Origin: Siphonodentalium dalli
Taxonomy: Eukaryota; Mollusca; Scaphopoda; Gadilida; Siphonodentaliidae
NCBI GenBank assembly: GCA_032622095.1
Contig: CP136063.1
Location: 13,249,814 to 13,313,813, forward strand
Length of the DNA: 64,000 nucleotides
Reading direction: 5' to 3'
Numbering within the stretch: the first letter of the stretch is position 1; each line of letters opens with the position of its first letter. The position numbers and the translations under genes are program-made. The notes beneath the pieces are model-generated. The model made no database searches, was not told where the DNA came from, and worked only from the letters and a program-made list of their open reading frames with translations. This document shows positions 21,534 to 33,399 of the stretch, one piece after another.

Positions 21534-23687
21534 GTGTCGCTTTAACTACATGTAACTGGAATAAAAAATAATTCAAGTCGAAACCTGCAAAAGAATTCTG
21601 GGAAAAAAATCACTAAGTGTAAAGGTCAAAGTAAATAACCTTGTTGAACGCTGAAAACGTCAAATGAAAATAAGCTAAACTCAATATCTGAAAAACCGAC
21701 GCACTGAAATTTATACAGAAAAACCTAAGTATTTTCTGCAAACCAACTCAGAAATCACTGAAAAAAATCATTTTGTAATTAAACCTGCGGGAAAAACAAT
21801 TCTGCGGAAAAATTTAATTCAAGAAAAATTCTCAAGTCCAACTACATAAGAAAATTTCTGAAAAATAAAAATTTCGCAAGTTTGCTGTAAATCAGAACAC
21901 TGTAAGTCACCTACAATTTAACTACCAAGCGAATACCTACAATAACGTCGCATAAAAATTCAAAATTAATCTGTGATTAAATATTCAAGTCACCTATTTC
22001 CGCTCACTATCTGACGTTAACTGAAAAAATTTCAAAGTCAGATCTAACCTGATCAATCACACACTACAAACTCAAACAATGGAAAAATAAATAAATTTTC
22101 CACGACGTCACCTATAAGTCACCTAATTTCAAGTTAATTGTGCCGTCCGGCGACAAAACTGAAATATAATCAATCACGTGTTGACACAACAACACAAATG
22201 AATATTAAAGTTCACCGTCAACTGAAAGTTCATTCGAAAAATTATTTTCCGAACTTTCTCTGAAAAATCACCTATTTTCGAGCTATATACTCCACCGTCA
22301 ACTACAAAATTCTCAAATCACAAGTCACCGTCACTGAAAATCAATAAAGATTTTTATAATCACCTATTGTCGCACTATAAATTCACCGTCGTCTGAAAAT
22401 TTGAATACAAATTTCACTTCCACTTGCATGCTAAGTGTGGACTGGCTGAAAATTTATAAGTTTTCTTGCCGACAACTGCTACTAATTAGTTTTGTTAAGT
22501 TAAACTTCCACCTAATTAGTGTCGCGAAGAATTTAACTCATGCACCTATCTGATGAAATGAGATGAAAGTAAGCGCGATGCGTACTTGGCTCACAAAAAA
22601 AATTTAGTGGGAAAGCGGGTGTGGCAGAGGAGGGGTCAGGGTTGACTCACCGTTAACCTGAGACTCCGACAACTGCAGACTCCGACACCAACTTACCATG
22701 TCACGACTATCAACAAACCAAGATGACAACACCTGCTTGTACTACCAGAACTAGTTGGGACAATTTGTCCACACCGGGTCTGAAAACTACTAACTTATTA
22801 ATGCAAAGTCAGAATTGCATTGCATAATGTTGGAGACAAAAGGTATTTATTACACCGTTACAAAAAAGTGATGACCGAATGTCAAGAAATTTGAAATATT
22901 CTCGACCAACTTCGGTTTCAGAAAATCTCCGGGTATTTGCAATGAGATTCACCTTGCAATTCACAAGCTGACATTTGGCCTATGCTGTTTATATATTTAT
23001 CAACAGATGTCACTTTATGACAATATTTTAGTCAAAAAAAACTTTGAGAGCATACAATACATAATGTGTGGCTGGACGGATATATTATATACCTAACTAC
23101 ACCTAAACAAAAGCTAATAATTAGCTTTAAAGGCTACTAAAGTTGGTCAGACTATACAACAACAAACTGCTTATTTGTTTACTTTCTGTTCTGACCAATA
23201 GAAAATATAATCCGGTGACGAAACGAAAACGAAACCACGGACTACCAAATTCCGGAAAACACAACTTTACCGGGTTTCAATTTACCAAAATCCGGTCCAC
23301 GATATTGGCAGATAACAAATCGAATTTAAAGTTTGGACTTTGCCCAAACGCTAAAAACGACTAAACAGAGCTGACAATTCACACATTTAGACATATTTAT
23401 AATATTAAAGGAATACAGCCACACCAAAACAATGTGTTTACAAATTTCACTGATTAACATGAAAATTTTACAAAATTTATCAAATTTTCAACATAATTTA
23501 TGTTTTTATGCATTTTTGAGCATGAAACTGTTCAAATATTATTGACTCTTCCACTCCAACGCTGAATATCTTCAGAAATCCTGATTGTCATTTTTCACAG
23601 TTTTTTGAAACACGAAAACACGAATTTCCACAAAGTTCCAATTTTCACGCCAATTTCAAAGTTCCACACTATACTCAGAGATTAAAG
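21534..23687 (-). other. Long gypsy leader, no capsid gene seen
   Basis: About 2.15 kb between the primer-binding site and the polyprotein frame has no minus-strand open frame of 60 codons. It is unusually rich in CTGAAAA and TCACCT words (plus strand). A good splice donor, ATG|GTAAGT, lies at 22691-22699 on the minus strand. Either the capsid exon was lost, so the copy depends on another element, or this family has a long non-coding leader. Confidence 0.6.
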
Positions 23688-23705
23688 CTAAACACGTGGG
23701 CGCCA
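23688..23705 (-). promoter_or_regulatory. Primer-binding site (tRNA-Lys-like)
   Basis: One base after the 5' LTR, the minus strand reads TGGCGCCCACGTGTTTAG. The first eight to nine bases complement the 3' end of animal tRNA-Lys. The rest matches the tRNA-Lys(CUU) acceptor/T-arm if one base is skipped. The tRNA assignment is from known tRNA ends and is tentative. Confidence 0.7.
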
Positions 23706-23706
23706 T

Positions 23707-24518
23707 TGTGGTAGAGCACAGGGGTGGGTCTTAAGAGAACCATGTCGCTATCACAAACATTTGTAGGGCTCTGAGTCTAAACATCTGGCAGGGTCTATAG
23801 TAAACTGAGCCTACCTTTAAAAGTCTTCATCATGCATTTATTCAATACTTATGCAACGGAAACAGTGAACACAATCCGACGTCACATCACAAGACACATG
23901 GATGACATCACACACATCTATATGGACAGCTTGACTTCCAAGTTCCAACAACATCAAACATCAGACATCAATCCAGAGATCCAACGAAATAACCAACAGG
24001 AGTTACAGGACCCATCCTTTGGAAAGCATACGTCAGATGTCATAACGTAGTATTTATATATTACTTCTTAAACTTATTAACATTCTTCGAGCATGAAGAA
24101 ATTAGGATAACACTGAGAGTGTTATACGATGTAGCGATGTTTACACCTTGGTGACGAAATACGGACTGAGAAAGTGCGGTAAATAAGCTTACCTGTGATT
24201 GGCTAAAACACCTTAGTATCAGACAGTTAGATCTCAGATTGGGCGGTAAATAAAAGGTAGAGAATAGAGTGGATGAGATATTGGGCGAAAGTAGAAATAG
24301 GAAATAGCAAAATACAGATCAGCAATGAGACTAGGAAACGGGGAATGTGCAGAACGGAATAGCGCGAAATGGAATGAACCAAGTACGCGGAATGAAATGA
24401 TTACAATGCGGCTATAAAATGTATATTAGTGAGTTAGGTTTAATAACTTAGTTAGTATACGTGTGTAGCATGTAATAAAGGCATATACTGATTTGGTATA
24501 TAAAATAGCACGGTCACA
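23707..24518 (-). repeat. 5' LTR of the gypsy element
   Basis: 812 bp, the same length as the 3' LTR with about seven substitutions and no indel noticed. The element's promoter should lie here. A TATATAC stretch near 24494-24500 is a possible TATA box but unproven. Confidence 0.93.
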
Positions 24519-24782
24519 ATACCAATTGTCGCTTATAACTATGGAATGAAAGAATACAACCAATAAATCTGGGACATTTGACGTTGCTATATGGTATCAC
24601 CAGAATGGTCTGTTCTAAAAATGACCAAATAAACGGGCCCAATAAATTATTCTAAATACCATTAATATTAACTGACAGAAGCCTTTTCAGACAGAGGTAT
24701 TTGGTTCATATATTTTTTATTTTTTTCAAATATCCACGCAACTATTTAAAATTTGTTATTTAATGAGATAATCGATCTTTAA
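24519..24782 (-). mobile_element. MITE family A, copy 3 (part right of the gypsy insertion)
   Basis: It continues the MITE split at 14876. It runs through ACAACCAAT, AATATTAACTGACAGAAGCC and CCACGCAACTATTT to the terminus GATAATCGATCTTTAA. It shares its terminal TTAA (24779-24782) with the next copy. Confidence 0.7.
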
Positions 24783-25010
24783 AGATGGTCTATCTCTTTG
24801 TGTTATATAGTTACCGGGGCATAAAATATTAAAATGAATCGAAGACCACTGTCCGGAAATGCTTCTATCGACTAGTATTGATTGTATTTCGAATGTGTTC
24901 TGGTCTATAAAGTGTGTGGTTGTTTAGCTAACGAACAATAGTCGTTCAAGTTACTGTTAACAGAGCCCAGAATTTTTTTTGTGTAATTTTGTCACAAACG
25001 TTATCGCTAA
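24779..25010 (+). mobile_element. MITE family A, copy 4 (partial)
   Basis: It starts TTAAAGATGGTCTATCTCTTT and continues through GTTACCGGGGCATAAAATA, CTGTCCGGAAATGCTTCTATC and AGCTAACGAACAATAG, matching the right half of copy 1 in reverse. The match fades after about 25010, so the second half is missing. Confidence 0.65.
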
Positions 25011-25784
25011 TAAACATGGAATAAAACATACGATCAATACATTTTACCTTCGGAACGTAGCCATGGGAACACCCTAATGATAGCTATCGCTATATGAATA
25101 AATTGAACCATACTAACTCCAAATGACAGTTACAACTTGTTATTACGGGATCGTGTTTCAGTAAACTTAGAGTAAGCAATCACAAGTTGCAGGTAGATGT
25201 TGGAGACATGCGCAGCAAAATACACCTTAAGAGAAAGCATTTTTGTAAATGTGAAGCAACTAAAATTGAAATGTATAATGAGATGTGAAAAGCACAACTA
25301 TTTCGGAAAAGATTTTTCACTGAAATAAGATTTCACCAACATGGCATATGTTGGTATGTTATTTGTCGTATTTACACAAACACAAATAAATACCAACATT
25401 TAACATGATTTTTAAGTATGAAGGTTATATTTTTTGTTTTTTCTTTCTATCCTATATAAACACTAATTGATATGCATGTACCGATACTCTATAGTGTGCA
25501 AGGAGATTGCATGGTTAGTGTGCAAGGATCCCACCCGCCCCACATGTGGTGTCCTTCTAATTATTAACATGATCGGTTTTGTAATACTTACATCACTGTA
25601 TATAAATTATATAAATAAAAAATAGAAAAAACAATTTCACCAACCATTTTTCGTACATTTTGATGATGATAAAAAGTTCACAATCCTCCTGATGGCTGAA
25701 AACCGAGCAATTGAGAATATATACATATATAGTGTTGAGTTACTAAAACATGTGTACATGTTCTATTGTATATATATATATATA
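25011..25784. other. No gene seen
   Basis: AT-rich spacer with a TA repeat just before the Helitron end at 25785. No coding signal. Confidence 0.4.
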
Positions 25785-26808
25785 CTAGCAGATTAGCCCG
25801 CCACTAGCGGAATTAGTCCCATGGCTTTGTTACAGAGCGTCAGGGCTATTTAGGAATTTCTTTGCCTGGAACATAACTATATCAGCGTATATGAGCGTTT
25901 GTGATCAAGGACACGGACGCATGCGATTTTGGACCCGATTTGACCTTGAATTATTGACCATTTTGAAGGTCAAAGTCAAGTCGCGATCACGATTTGACCC
26001 GATTAATACACTCCCTGGACAAAAGTGACCCTAGCTATTAAATTTCGTCCGTCGAAATCCGCCGGTTTTACCCGATTTGATTTTCAATCAAGTAGATAAA
26101 CACTCCTTAATAACGACGCCTCATATACACACGTTCAATAATTATCACGCTTTAAGATCGTCCAGTTAACCAATTTCAATGAGAATAAACCAAACTTGTA
26201 GCCAAGAAATAGCTAAAATCTGTTACAGAGCTTTAACCGAAATTTCGGCCATTCTGGAAGCCATCTCATGTCAATGGATTTGATCAACTTTCACCCAGTC
26301 CTGATTCCAGACCAAGCCAATGGATTCCATAACGATGATGGTATTTAGTGAACTTTTAGCGGCCACCTAACACTATATGACTTAGCTCTAGCTGAGGTGT
26401 GGATAATAATAGAATACAAAATTTAATGTATCCAAAATAGACTATGAATATCAGCTGTAACAAAAATGTATACATCAGAAATTGTAAATGCTATATTTTG
26501 GGACGGAGCCGGTAAATGCCGTATTTTCAATCAAGTAGATAAACACTCTTAAATAGCCTACACGTCAACACAAATGTGTGCGTATTTCACGATTACGTTC
26601 GATATCGTTGGCTTGAATACGTTTGTGAATATAGAGTTCTCCTTCCTGTATCGTTCACACATCAAAGAGACTATTAACCCTTGAAGTGCCAAGGACGGTA
26701 GCTGGGGGATGTTTAACCCTTCGATAGGAAGTTTGGGCTCAATCGGTCGAGCCGTTTTCGAGACTATAAAGGACATATATATACGTAGTTCTCAAAATAT
26801 ATAGTAGA
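25785..26808 (-). mobile_element. Non-autonomous Helitron 1
   Basis: The minus strand starts TCTACTATATATTTTGAG at 26808 and ends with a GC hairpin (CCGCTAGTGGCGG), nine bases and CTAG at 25788-25785. The next base is T. A 5'-TC start, a 3' hairpin close to CTRR and no terminal inverted repeats or target duplication are Helitron hallmarks. It has no Rep/helicase gene. The inside contains the words GACCTTGAATT and GGTCAAAGTCAAG, shared with Helitron 2. Confidence 0.75.
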
Positions 26809-27514
26809 CTAGAAGGTGACCCGACTTCGTCCGGGCTTTGACCTTGAATTGACCATTTTGAAGGTCAATGTCAGGTGGGGTAACGATTTGACCCGCCCAA
26901 AACACTGCCAGGACAAAAGTACCCGACAAAAGTACCCGTCGAAATCCATCCGGTTTTACGCGATTTGACCTCGAATTGATCATTTAGAAGGTCAAGGTCA
27001 GGTCGGGGTCACGATTTGACCCGTCCAAAATACTCAGTGGACAAAAGTAACCCTATGTATCAAATTGCGTCGAAATCCCATCAAAATTCGCGATTTGACC
27101 TTGAATTGACGGGCACGGGCAAATAAATATGCTTATGAGACTTCCCAAACGAAAGTACCCACACATACCAAGTTTCATCGAAATCCCGGGATATTTGGGC
27201 GTTTGACCTTGAAATGACCCGATTTCAAGGTCACGTCACACGGGAAAATTAATTGGCCTATGGCACTGCCCGGCCGAAAATACCCCCACATACCAAGTTT
27301 CATCGAAATCCCGTGATATTCGTGCGTTTGACCTTGAAATTACCCGATTTAAAGGTCAATGTCATGTCGCACGGGCAAATTAATAGGCCTATGTCACCCC
27401 CGGCCGAAAATACCCCCACATACCAAGTTTCATCGAAATCGGCTCGGCCGTTTTCGAGTCCATTGGTAACAGACAGACAGACAGACAGACAGATCTTCCA
27501 AAATATATAATAGC
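26809..27514 (-). mobile_element. Non-autonomous Helitron 2 with internal tandem repeats
   Basis: The minus strand begins near 27514 with CTATTATATATTTTGGAAGATCTG, close to the start of the Helitron at 51370. It ends GCCCGGACGAAGTCGGG, TCACCTT and CTAG at 26812-26809. The inside is a tandem of units of about 125-155 bp. Each contains TTTGACCTTGAAATGACC, a CACGGGCAAATTAAT-like stretch and ACCAAGTTTCATCGAAATC (27168, 27293, 27423). A CAGA microsatellite lies at 27472-27494. The CTAG end directly touches the TC start of Helitron 1. Confidence 0.8.
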
Positions 27515-28450
27515 AACCACCCCGGTGGGTGTTTATACCTAAGGCGCGTGTGAATGATGACGTCATATATTTTTTTCTATATAATTCTATACGATGGAAG
27601 AAATTTCAGGAGAGTGTATGCTTTTTTGAAGAATTAACACGTGACTTCCGCTCGTCACTGCGCAGAATCCAACAGAAACTACAGGGTGCTCAGATATAGC
27701 GGAGGAATACTCAGACAACAACAACTGATCAAATTAATTCCCAGGTTCTAGGTACTCAGTTCTTACAGTCTTTTCACCTAATAAAAATCATTGAGATATT
27801 ACAAGCATAATAAGTAAATAACTAATTATTCCCCGTCTGGCGACCGCCCTGCAATCCGGCTTACGGCAATTTAAGTGGTCCAGAAATTACTACCATATAT
27901 CCCAATAGCCTTCACCTTGAACTTCGCCGCCATATCAAACATTTTGACAAATCGACAGTTGATTAAATATTGTTCGCTTGATTTCGTGAATTACGTCTTC
28001 TCCACTTCGACACTGTCGACAATTACTGAGTTAGGCTGCTGTAAACTATTAGAGACAACAATGATACCGATTCAAGGATCATTCAATAAACCAAAACGTT
28101 CAACTTTCAACACTTCAAGTTCATCATAATGGAAATTTTAAAAAAGTCAAACGATTCAAAGAAGGAATTCTGTGTTGCGTGCAATGTATAGGCCTATTGC
28201 AATTGTAGTATGTTTCCTAATTCATAGTTACCGTCTTATCATGTGTGTTCAATCAGTCCATAACTGATTACAATTCAAGGCAGTGATACATTTGTATCTG
28301 ATGAAGATTTTGGCGGTGCTGTTGTGAACACATACATGATCATTACATGGTCCTGACTCCTGTAGGCATCAGGGCATTGTTCTTCAAATCCAAGTTTTTT
28401 TAAAGGTAAGTCTGTTTGCTATAAAAAATTAATTTGATTATTATTTCATT
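27515..28450. other. No gene seen
   Basis: Spacer with short frames only. No repeats shared with the rest of the window were noticed. Confidence 0.4.
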
Positions 28451-28479
28451 TAATACTTTTTCATCATTTGACAATTTGT

Positions 28480-29120
28480 CGTCATCATTCGTTACCGTCG
28501 TCAGTGTCACAGTCAGTGTGTACGTTTGTCGTGTTTGGTTGTCGTCTGTTGTTTTTCGTCCTTGGTAGTTCGTCGTCGTATTTATTGTTGGTCGTTCGTT
28601 TTCATCCTTTGTTTATTTGTCATCAGTCATGTTTTTCGTGGCAAGTACACCGCGGCCCAACTGTTTTTAGCCAGTGGAGCCGCGGTGTACAATGCTAACT
28701 GCACTGTGGTTAAGTGGAAACTAGTTTTGTCCAGCAGGGTACATAATATCCCGTAGATTTTCGACTAGGATTGCCTAAGAACAAACCAGGCGAACGAAAA
28801 ATACATGTACCATATGTTTATAGGTTACACATAATTTTGAAACCTGCAGGCCTGGGTTGATGCGTTTGTCGTCCAGAGATTTTTCGTCGTCGATCATGTC
28901 GTGTTTGTCGTTGGCCGTTTGTTTTTCGTCATCAGTCATTTTTCGTTGTCAACTTTTCGGTCGGTATTTTTCTTCGTTGTTGTTTGTTGTCATTTGTCAT
29001 CGTCATCCTCGTCATTTATCGGTCATTTGCCACCATTCATCAGCCAGTGTGTTTTTTCGTTAGTTGTTTTTTATCGTCGATCATTTGTTCATTTGTCGTT
29101 GGTTGTTTTTCGGAACTTCT
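28480..29120 (+). repeat. Degenerate TCGT/GTCGTC-rich low-complexity tract
   Basis: Two stretches (28480-28640 and 28860-29110) are made almost entirely of TTCGTCGT, TCATTTGTCGT and similar words. They open long Phe/Ser/Val-rich frames in more than one frame, which is a composition effect and not evidence of protein. Confidence 0.7.
28645..28690. repeat. Perfect 12-bp GC hairpin
   Basis: GTACACCGCGGC (28645-28656) and GCCGCGGTGTAC (28679-28690) are exact complements around a 22-base loop, set between the two TCGT-rich stretches. Confidence 0.75.
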
Positions 29121-29164
29121 GTCTGTGTGTGGGTCTTATAGAATCAAAAACTGCTTAACTATCT

Positions 29165-29905
29165 ATCGCACTCAAATTTAGTATGATCCCGGAAATGGGC
29201 GGGTCCAATTTAATGAGTGACCATGTCCTTGATCATGACCTCGCTCATATACATGTAGGTATATGCTCATATACTATTGGCATGTGTCTGGACCTCAACC
29301 AATTGATTGGTACATGTATGCAGCCCTTTTAATTCAGATTGTTTGGCTTCGGAAATCCGCTACGGCAACACTATGACCCAGTTTGCTTCAGCAAATTGCT
29401 TCGGTAATGCTGATTGCCGTACCGGTAGCCAATTATGAAGGCTGTGTATGTAGGCTTCTTTCATCCTGGAAACAATATGGGCAGGTCTAATTTCACATGA
29501 TGCGACTGTCCTTGACATCGACCTACTGGTAGCGCACATACGCTCATGTGTTTCTGGACCTCGACTGATTGTTTGTCCAGATGCTGTATATTTTGTCCAA
29601 ACGGAGGCGATCATAGAGAAATCCCTAAATAGCGCGGAAGAAGTCAGTCACATCACTTGGTCTATTATATTATATTTTGGAACTTCTGTCTCTGTGTGTT
29701 ATAGACTCGAAAACTGCACAACTGATCTGACTAAAATTTGGTATAAATGTACCAAAGGTCTACGGTACATGTACTTTGATCCCGGGAACTATATGGGTAG
29801 GTCTAATTTCATGTGTGACTGTGTCCGTGACTGCGAACTCGATATATACTCATACATTGTACATGTATACCGGTAGGCAGCGTTGTTCCCTAAATAGACC
29901 GGAGG
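29165..29905. repeat. Three diverged copies of a ~250-bp repeat
   Basis: The blocks GATCCCGG-AA-TGGG-GGTCTAATTT, GACTGTGTCC-TGAC and CCCTAAATAG-GC/CCGGAGGAAGTCAG recur near 29185-29330, 29460-29650 and 29775-29910. Each is preceded by CTTCTGTCT-TGTGTG where present. No gene. Confidence 0.55.
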
Positions 29906-29969
29906 AAGTCAGACACATCAGCTACTGTACATGTATATATATATATACATGTAATAAATAATAATTTAG

Positions 29970-30820
29970 AAATAAAAGTTACCAAATTATGAAAATTTCC
30001 TCAAGAATATACTGATAGTTTTGAATATTGATTCTATTATGAATGCGTTATTTTCCACAAAACCCTCTGTGTGAGCGGAGCATTTGTATATATACAGCAT
30101 GTAAATAGTTAGCGATAAGCAAAACACTTTCAGACAACGTGGCGATTGATTAGGTCGAGAGTGATTCATGGTAACCCATTCAACACCAAAATATGTGATT
30201 TAGCTTATTGGCTATACCGGTAATGCAGTATGTTGTAAATAACGGTGGCATTTCTAACAAAATTTCATATACTGGTACATGTACATGCAGTGGGGGTCTA
30301 CTCGGTGTTGAGTGTTTTGCTTATCGCATACTCTTTACATACATGTACATGTCATGTTTGTTTTCGTAAGATGACGTTTGCTTACAAACAATGTAACACA
30401 AAGTACTAACATAACATTATGATAACAATATGCTGAAATTAATGTGATACATGTACATGTATTTATGATTTGCATAAGAACAAGTTTGATTATTATAATA
30501 TTAATTATGTTTATGGCGGTTTTAATGGATCATGGATGTGACTATTTTAACACAATACCCAGCGCCAACACTTATCCGATCTTTCGAAAGATCCTCATGG
30601 ACATATATCATAATTTTCTTCAACGTCTGGTGTGACAACCCGCTAATACCTGTAGACCATGGTAGCATAACCGAACGGCAGTGACCGTTTCCATACCGTC
30701 ATCATGTCATTGCCAATTCATTAAATGCGACACATCACATATTCATTATTAACTCAACTTACTTTGTAAGTTTGAGCTATTGCCATGGATTGGCGTCCGT
30801 CGTGCGTGTGTGCGTGTGTA
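29970..30820. other. No gene seen
   Basis: AT-rich spacer with scattered TACATGTACATG palindromes. No coding frame supported. Confidence 0.4.
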
Positions 30821-30829
30821 TGTCCATCA

Positions 30830-33240
30830 ACAATTTCCTTTGGTGCGGGCTACATGTCGTACATTTGGTCTGATCTTTAGGAAATTTGTCAAGAATGTTT
30901 CGGGATCATTTGGCCAAAAAACATGGCCACTGGCAGCCATCTTTGATTTCAAAATTAAATCGATTGGCGCGGTCTACAGTTCGTACTCTTCGTCTGATTA
31001 TCATGAAATTTGTCATGGATGTTAATAATGACAGGCTGGTGGGAATGAGTCATTTTGGGGTAGTACGACCAAAAAAGATGGCCGTCATGAGCATCTTGGA
31101 TTTTACTCTTTGCATGACTAAATCCTTCGGCACAGGCTCTAGGTTGTACCTTTGGTCAGATCATTATGATATTTGTTATGGCTATTTGTCATGTACAATG
31201 TAGATGGGAATGAGTCATGTTGGGGTTATTTGGCCAAAAAACATGGCCGCTGGCAGCCATCTTTGATTTCAAAAGTAAATCGATTGGCGCGGTCTACAGG
31301 TTGTACTGTTCGTCTGATTATCATGAAATTTGTCATGGATGTTAATAATGACAGGCTGATTAGAACGAGTCATTTTGGGGTAGTTCGGCCAAAAACATGG
31401 CCGTCATGAGCATCTTGGATTTTACTGTCTGCATGACTAAATCCTTTGGCGCGAGCTACAAGTCGGAGCTTTGGTCGGATCTTCATGAAATGGGAACGAG
31501 TCCTTTTTGGGTCATTCGGCCAAAAACCATAGCCGCCAGCAGCCATCTTGGATTTTACTCTTTGCATGACTAAATCCTTTGGCACAGGCTACAGGTCCTT
31601 ACTTTGGTCAGATCATTATGAATTTGTCATGAATGTTGACATTGACATGTAGATGAGAATGAGTCATTTTGGGGTCATTTGGTCAAAAAACATGACCGCT
31701 GGCAGCCATCTTTGATTTCAAAATTAAATAGATTGGCGAGGTCTACAGGTCGTACTGTTCGTCTGATTATAATGAAATTTGTCATGGATGTTGATAATGA
31801 CAGGCAGATGGGAACGAGTCATTTTGGGGTAGTTTGGTAAAAAAACATGGCTGTCATGAGCATCTTGGATATTACTCTTTGCATGACTAAATCCTTTGGC
31901 GTGGGCTACAGGTTGTAGCTTTGGTCGGATCGTCATGAAATTTGTCATGGCTGTTGACCTTGACCTGTAAATGGGAACGAGTCCTTTTTGGGTCATTCGG
32001 CCAAAAACCATAGCCGCCAGCAGCTATCTTGGATTTTACTCTTTGCATGACTAAATCCTTTGGCACAGGCTACAGGTCCTTACTTTGGTCAGATCATTAT
32101 GAAATTTGTCATGAGTGTTGACGTTGACATGTGGATGGGAGTGAGTCATTTTGGGGTCATTTGGCCAAAAACATGGCCGCTAGCAGGCATCTTTGTCTCT
32201 TTGATTTCAAAATTAAATCGATTGGCGCGGTCTATAGTAATGCCCAAAGTAATTGACCACTTAACCACTGCAGAATTATGGGTAATTGTTCAGGATTTAG
32301 TCGGAAATATGGCTTGTTGCCATTCATCGGAAACCTCTCACCGAGAGCATTCCGATGAATGCCAACAAGCCATATTTCCGACTAAATCCTGAAAAATTAC
32401 CCATAATATTCTGTTTTGGTTAAGTGGTCAATTACTTTGGGCATAATAATTACTGTACATGTCGTACTGTTCTTCTGATTATCATGAAATTTGTCATGGA
32501 TGTTAATAATGAAAGGTTGATGGGAATGAGTCATTTTGGGGTAGTTCGACCAAAAAACATGGCCGTCATGAGGATCTTGGATTTTACTATTTGCATGACT
32601 AAATCCTTCGGCACAGGCTCTAGGTCGTACCTTTGGTCAGATCATTATGATATTTGTCATGGCTATTGACATGTACAATGTAGATGGGAACGAGTAATTT
32701 TGGGGTCGTTTGACCAAAAAACATGGCCGTCATCGGTTATTTTGGATTTCAAAATAAAATCCATTAGCACGGGCTACATGTCGTATCTTTTGTTGGATCA
32801 TTATTAAATTTGTCAGGGATGTTAAAATTGACATGTAGATGGGAAAAGAGTAATTTTGGGTTTGTTCGGCCAAAAACATGGCCGCCAGCAGCCATCTTGG
32901 ATCATACTCTTTGCATGACTAAATTCTTTGTCAAGGGCTACAAGTCGAATCTTTGGTCCAATCATCATGAGATTTGTCATGGATGTTAACAATTACATGT
33001 AGATGGGAAAAGATTCATTTTGAATTCAACCAAGAAACATGGTCGCCAGCAGCCATCTTGTGCTTTACTCTTTACACGACTAAATCCTTTGACACGGGCT
33101 ACAGGTTGTATCTTTTGTCGGATCATCATGAAATTTGTGAACGATGTTAACAATGACATGTAAATAGGGTCATTTGGCAAAAAAACGATGGCTGTCACGG
33201 CCATCTTGGATTTTAATCTTTGCATAACTAGGCCTTTCAA
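30830..33240. repeat. ~162-bp tandem repeat array, about 14-15 copies
   Basis: Each unit runs GGCGCGGGCTACAGGTCGTA, TTTGGTCAGATCATTATGAA, ATTTGTCATGGATGTT, GATGGGAACGAGTC, GGCCAAAAAACATGGCCG, CAGCAGCCATCTTGGATTTT, TTTGCATGACTAAATCC. The ATTTGTCATG word recurs every 155-165 bp with a few shortened units. Short frames in the array are not conserved as protein. One unit is split by a palindromic MITE at 32238. Confidence 0.85.
32238..32445. mobile_element. Palindromic MITE family P, long copy
   Basis: The element is almost a complete palindrome. It starts TAATGCCCAAAGTAATTGAC and ends GTCAATTACTTTGGGCATA, with arms of about 95 bp and a centre of about 15 bases. It interrupts a satellite unit. 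Shorter relatives occur at 38935 and 39110. Confidence 0.8.
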
Positions 33241-33399
33241 ATTTCCACATTCCTAATCGCTCCATTAACTGTAACACATGAAATTATTCCCTTTTCACGT
33301 TGAGCCACAGTGTCATTGACACTTTCATAATTACATTTCAGTCAATTCATATTTTCAGCTACATATACATGTATACCGGTATGTATACCAATTTGCAAA

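Larger units (their letters stand above)
14877..24518 (-). mobile_element. Ty3/gypsy LTR retrotransposon (9.64 kb)
   Basis: Two 812-bp direct repeats (14877-15688 and 23707-24518) bound an 8.0-kb interior. They start TG and end CA and differ at about seven positions by eye (around 99% identical), so the insertion is young. ATAC flanks both sides (14873-14876 and 24519-24522), a 4-bp target duplication. On the minus strand the order is 5' LTR, primer-binding site, 2.2-kb leader, zinc knuckle, protease, RT, RNase H, integrase, 0.7-kb 3' region, polypurine tract, 3' LTR. This order makes it Ty3/gypsy (Metaviridae-type). It has no env-like frame and no recognisable capsid region, and two nonsense codons lie in RT. 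Confidence 0.95.

Noticed and set aside
28468-29181. Several overlapping Phe/Ser/Val-rich frames
   Set aside because: They result from the TCGT-rich low-complexity composition and are open in several frames at once.
29929-29958. ACATGTATATATATATACATGT palindromes as regulatory sites
   Set aside because: Such words are scattered through the window and look like simple-sequence background.
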